A stretch of 64,000 nt of DNA from Mycolicibacterium moriokaense (GTDB lineage Bacteria; Actinomycetota; Actinomycetes; Mycobacteriales; Mycobacteriaceae): assembly GCF_003347205.1 (NCBI RefSeq), contig NZ_QQBJ01000027.1, forward strand, positions 37,108 through 101,107, read 5' to 3'. This document shows, piece by piece, positions 60,995-64,000 of this stretch (its first letter is position 1; the number at the start of each line of letters is the position of its first letter). Below the pieces are notes generated by a model. It had not been told where the DNA came from, did not search any database, and was given only the letters and a program-made list of their open reading frames with translations. Position numbers and translations under genes: made by a program.

Positions 60995-62211
60995 GCGGCC
61001 AGGACGAGGTGCCGTCGGTCCGTCGGCCCGCCGAACTGCCGGACGGCGTCAGCCAGGCCACCATCGGCGTGCGCGGCGGGCTGTTGCGGTCCGGGTTCGA
61101 GGAGACGGCGGAGGCCATTTATCCGACGTCCGGCTATGTCTACGGAAGCGCGGCCGAGGCCGAGAAGGCATTCACCGGCGAGATCGATCGCTACGTGTAC
61201 TCGCGTTACGGCAACCCGACGATCTCCATGTTCGAGGAGCGCCTGCGGCTGATCGAGGGCGCGCCCGCGGCGTTCGCCACCGCGACGGGCATGGCGGCGG
61301 TGTTCACCTCGCTGGGGGCGTTGCTGGCGGCGGGTGACCGACTTGTCGCCGCGCGCAGCCTGTTCGGCTCGTGTTTCGTGGTCTGCAACGAGATCCTGCC
61401 GCGCTGGGGCATCGAGACGGTGTTCGTCGACGGCGAGGACCTCTCGCAGTGGGAAGAGGCGCTCTCGAAGCCGACGCAAGCGGTCTTCTTCGAGACGCCG
61501 TCGAACCCGATGCAGTCTCTTGTCGACATCGCCGCGGTCTGCGAGATTGCGCACGGGGCGGGCGCAAAAGTCGTGCTGGACAACGTGTTCGCCACTCCGA
61601 TCCTGCAGCAGGGCTTCCCGCTCGGCGTCGACGTGGTGGTGTACTCGGGCACCAAGCACATCGACGGTCAGGGCCGGGTGCTGGGCGGCGCGATCCTCGG
61701 CGACAAGACCTACATCGACGAGCCGGTGCAGAAGCTGATGCGCCACACCGGTCCCGCGCTCAGCCCGTTCAACGCCTGGGTGTTGTTGAAGGGCTTGGAG
61801 ACGCTTGCCGTGCGGGTGCAGTACGGCAACGACTCGGCGCTGCGGATCGCGCAGTTCCTGGAGAACCATCCCGCTGTCAGCTGGGTGCGCTACCCGTTTC
61901 TGGAGTCACATCCGCAGTATGACCTCGCCAAGCGCCAGATGACCGGTGGCGGAACGGTTGTCACGTTCGAACTGAAGGGCGGCACCAAGGAGCGCGCCTT
62001 CGAGGTGCTGGACAAGCTGAACATCGTCGACATCTCGAACAATCTCGGCGACGCCAAGTCGCTGATCACGCATCCGGCCACCACCACGCACCGCGCGATG
62101 GGTCCGGAGGGCCGGGCCGCGATCGGACTCGGGGACGGCGTGGTGCGTATCTCGGTGGGACTCGAGGGAACCGAAGATCTGATCAACGACTTGGACCAGG
62201 CGCTGGGATAG
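60991..62211 (+). CDS. metZ: O-succinylhomoserine sulfhydrylase
   Basis: A 406-residue PLP enzyme of the Cys/Met metabolism group, converting O-succinyl- or O-acetylhomoserine and sulfide to homocysteine. Features: RYVYSRYGNPTISMFEERL, ETPSNPMQSLVDI, and the PLP lysine in VVYSGTKHIDGQGRVLGG. The ending ISVGLEGTEDLINDLDQALG is typical. The ATG at 60991 overlaps the rhodanese stop, linking sulfur transfer and methionine synthesis. Confidence 0.96.
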   Translation: MSGQDEVPSVRRPAELPDGVSQATIGVRGGLLRSGFEETAEAIYPTSGYVYGSAAEAEKAFTGEIDRYVYSRYGNPTISMFEERLRLIEGAPAAFATATGMAAVFTSLGALLAAGDRLVAARSLFGSCFVVCNEILPRWGIETVFVDGEDLSQWEEALSKPTQAVFFETPSNPMQSLVDIAAVCEIAHGAGAKVVLDNVFATPILQQGFPLGVDVVVYSGTKHIDGQGRVLGGAILGDKTYIDEPVQKLMRHTGPALSPFNAWVLLKGLETLAVRVQYGNDSALRIAQFLENHPAVSWVRYPFLESHPQYDLAKRQMTGGGTVVTFELKGGTKERAFEVLDKLNIVDISNNLGDAKSLITHPATTTHRAMGPEGRAAIGLGDGVVRISVGLEGTEDLINDLDQALG

Positions 62212-62230
62212 GTGTCTCGGGGGCGCGCAC

Positions 62231-62638
62231 GTGAGGAGCAATAGGGCAGAGTCCAAAAAGGCGCGCCGCAACAAGCGGCGGGCGAAGCGGAATGCGAACT
62301 GGATTCCCGACTCTGTTCTCGACGGCATCGTCGACGACGTCGAACTCGTGGAGGATCTCGAGAGCTTCGATGCCCGAATCACGGAGCGCGGCTGGGCTTT
62401 CGACGACGAGCAGTCCGACGACGACTTCGTGATCTGGTTCTATCCGCCGTCCGGGACCGAGGTGGCCGAGGGCTTCGAACCGGTGACGACGATCTGGCTG
62501 CACGCGGCCGAGGGCGCCGAGACCGTCCACGTGGTTCTCGTCGGGACGGCGGGCGATCGGCCGATGACCCAAGATGGATTCTTCGAGCGCATCGATGCGA
62601 TCGAGGCCTACCGCTCGGGGGACTCCACGACACCCTGA
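62231..62638 (+). CDS. Conserved hypothetical protein
   Basis: A 135-residue soluble protein with a very basic N-terminus (SKKARRNKRRAKRNA) and an acidic alpha/beta remainder (GWAFDDEQSDDDFVIWFYPPSG, TTIWLHAAEGAETVHVVLVG). I do not recognise the family. GTG start 19 bp after metZ, same direction. Its last 31 bp overlap the 3' end of the convergent SDR gene. Confidence 0.75.
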   Translation: MRSNRAESKKARRNKRRAKRNANWIPDSVLDGIVDDVELVEDLESFDARITERGWAFDDEQSDDDFVIWFYPPSGTEVAEGFEPVTTIWLHAAEGAETVHVVLVGTAGDRPMTQDGFFERIDAIEAYRSGDSTTP

Positions 62639-63468
62639 GCCGACTGCGCGCGCTGCTCGTAGTTCTGCCGCTGAGCGCGGTCGAAGTTCAGGAACACACT
62701 GTCGAGTCCGAGCCGCTTGTTGAGCCACCGGCGCCCGCGGGGACCGAGCATCTGTGCGGCCTGTGCGGTGAAGCGCAGCGGAGTCGGCACGGAGACATGG
62801 GTTTTCGGCTTCTCGAGGGTCTTGATGACTGCAGCCGCGATGTCTTCGGGTTCCACCGGCTTGATGCTGCTGCCGGTGTCGGTGCCCGAGATGAGTTCGG
62901 TTTTCGTGAACGGCGGCATGATGACCGAGACGTCGACGCCGTGCGGTGCGACCTCGTCGGCCAACGCTGCGGTCAGACCCACGACGCCGAACTTGGCGCC
63001 GACGTAGACGACCTGGCCCGGCACGGGGATGAGCCCGGACAGCGACGCGATGTTGATGATGTGGCCGCTTCGCCGGGCGATCATGTCGGGCAGGGCCAAC
63101 TGGCATCCGGCGATCACGCCATACAGATTGACCTCGATCGAGGAGCGGATCGCCTGCTCGGACTGTTCGAGGAACGGCCCGATCGGCATCACGCCGGCGT
63201 TGTTGATCAGGACGTCGATATGCCCGCCGCCGTCGGTGCGGGCCTTGTCCAGAAACGTCGCGAACGACTCACGGTCGGTGACGTCGAGGGGGTAGCCCGA
63301 CACGCGTCCGAGCTTGGAGAGGCCGACCACCGCCGACTCCTGAAACGCCACGTCGCGGTCTCCGATGACCACCTGCGCCCCGCGCGCCAACAGTGCCTTG
63401 GCGGTCGCGAAGCCGATTCCGCGGGCGCCGCCGGTGATCGCGACGGTCTTGCCGCTGATGGTCTTCAT
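62608..63468 (-). CDS. Short-chain dehydrogenase/reductase
   Basis: A 286-residue SDR: TGGARGIGFATAKAL (cofactor), NNAG, IASLSG (catalytic Ser) and YVGAKFG (catalytic Tyr-x3-Lys) near residue 152. The C-terminal 60 residues are basic. The start MKTISGKTVAITGG is preferred; an ATG eight codons upstream also exists. It is divergent from the small secreted protein gene and converges with the hypothetical gene at 62231. Substrate unknown. Confidence 0.9.
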   Translation of the reverse strand: MKTISGKTVAITGGARGIGFATAKALLARGAQVVIGDRDVAFQESAVVGLSKLGRVSGYPLDVTDRESFATFLDKARTDGGGHIDVLINNAGVMPIGPFLEQSEQAIRSSIEVNLYGVIAGCQLALPDMIARRSGHIINIASLSGLIPVPGQVVYVGAKFGVVGLTAALADEVAPHGVDVSVIMPPFTKTELISGTDTGSSIKPVEPEDIAAAVIKTLEKPKTHVSVPTPLRFTAQAAQMLGPRGRRWLNKRLGLDSVFLNFDRAQRQNYEQRAQSAQGVVESPER

Positions 63469-63605
63469 GCCAGCGAACTTTACAGGTGTCAAGTTTTGGT
63501 TGGAAGCGTGTGTGCCGAATAGACGGATTGGGTATCCCGTTGTGTGAAGAGGGGGTCATCGATCACGTGCGTAATGCACAAAGGCGACGATTTGAGGAGT
63601 TGAAA

Positions 63606-63830
63606 ATGGCTTTGCTCAAGAGATTCGCTGCAGGCGTGCTGGTGGCCGGTGCGCTGACCGGTGGCGCGTTGGCGTCAGCGGGAATGGCGAGCGCAGACCC
63701 GTGGGGACCATGGGTGCCCAATCCGCCTGGCCCAGGGATTCTGCCGCCACCAGGCCATCTGCAGCAGTTGCCGGGGGTACCGCCGCCAGGACACTGGTGG
63801 ATCAACCCCGGCCGGGTCAACCATTGGTGA
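63606..63830 (+). CDS. Small secreted Pro/Gly/Trp-rich protein
   Basis: A 74-residue exported protein: signal peptide MALLKRFAAGVLVAGALTGG then ALASAGMASA, cleaved before DPWGPW. The mature 42 residues are rich in Pro, Gly and Trp with a repeated PPPGH pattern (ILPPPGHLQQLPGVPPPGHWW). Mycobacteria have many such small cell-wall proteins of unknown role. GAGGAG precedes the ATG, and a strong terminator follows 17 bp after the stop. Confidence 0.85.
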   Translation: MALLKRFAAGVLVAGALTGGALASAGMASADPWGPWVPNPPGPGILPPPGHLQQLPGVPPPGHWWINPGRVNHW

Positions 63831-63847
63831 TCTGACACCGGAATCGA

Positions 63848-63879
63848 CAGTGCGGCGCGCTTACGGGCGCGCCGCACTG
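63848..63879 (+). terminator. Strong terminator hairpin
   Basis: A perfect 13-bp GC-rich stem, CAGTGCGGCGCGC paired with GCGCGCCGCACTG around the loop TTACGG, followed by CTGTGTCTC. It lies 17 bp after the small secreted gene and probably ends its message. The remaining sequence to 64000 holds no supported gene. Confidence 0.75.
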
Positions 63880-64000
63880 CTGTGTCTCATGGGTTGTCCG
63901 CTTCGCCGAGCTTCGCAGTTTATTCCCGGCGTCTGGGGGTTGTGCACAGTGCTGGGTTGATCCACAGGGTGGGGGTGAGCTGGGGGTTTGGGGGCGGATC

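Noticed and set aside
63936-63976. DnaA boxes or origin at the right edge (TTGTGCACA, TTGATCCACA)
   Set aside because: Only imperfect matches, two in number, without dnaA or dnaN nearby.

Overview
This is a high-GC actinobacterial chromosome segment, almost certainly from a mycobacterium of the Mycolicibacterium type. The gene set (dnaK-grpE-dnaJ-hspR, clpB, ttfA, a type II flavohemoglobin, coxMSL, class II fba, a DUF3151 gene, an M50 protease, purA, purT, metZ) is the one found around dnaK in Mycobacterium tuberculosis and M. smegmatis, here partly re-ordered. About 64 protein genes are supported. They are tightly packed, with many 4-bp ATGA/GTGA overlaps. No rRNA, tRNA, insertion sequence or CRISPR array was seen, and there is no gene-free stretch longer than about 250 bp.

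Layout. 1-3333: two tandem paralogous giant AAA/LuxR regulators (the downstream one cut by the window edge). 3382-5247: an F420-type LLM oxidoreductase and a SnoaL-like protein, divergent from an HxlR regulator with a twin palindromic operator. 5343-9623: the chaperone operon dnaK-grpE-dnaJ-hspR. 9620-16890: metabolic and membrane genes (aldose epimerase, alcohol dehydrogenase, type II flavohemoglobin, methyltransferase, ABC-2-like membrane protein with divergent TetR, GAP-family protein, monooxygenase-domain membrane protein). 17011-19557: clpB. Both dnaK and clpB carry a HAIR-type HspR site and a SigH-type promoter with identical 16-bp spacing, so HspR and a heat/oxidative-stress sigma factor probably control them together.

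Between clpB and ttfA lies an apparent insertion (about 19.56-25.0 kb): a complete reverse transcriptase gene, an overlapping upstream gene for a large polytopic membrane protein, a divergent secreted RNase T2, and two related small stress-type proteins. The 127-bp gap after the RT gene folds on paper into a three-helix structure. This RT/membrane-protein/RNase T2 arrangement is the best candidate in the window for an undescribed system.

25018-33128: ttfA, SDR, lipoprotein, TrmH-type methyltransferase, then a coupled run GH76 - acetoacetyl-CoA synthetase - NhaA/DsbA fusion. 33125-42563: a LysR gene and a complete form I (aerobic) CO dehydrogenase cluster (XdhC-family, coxM, coxS, coxL, XdhC-family, coxD, coxG, coxE); the region before coxM holds a near-perfect 22-bp palindrome and a perfect CRP box. 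42543-51428: DedA, a secreted protein, fba, a tether-like membrane protein, DUF3151, CDF metal exporter, M50 protease, SDR, conserved hypothetical, purA, hotdog protein. 51447-58809: membrane protein, 3Fe-4S ferredoxin plus P450, hydrolase, MMPL exporter with divergent MarR, Na+/H+ antiporter with divergent UBP zinc finger. 58832-63830: purT, membrane protein, rhodanese, metZ, conserved hypothetical, SDR and a small secreted protein, ending in a strong hairpin.

Functions are assigned from protein motifs read by eye and from remembered mycobacterial gene order; no database search was run.
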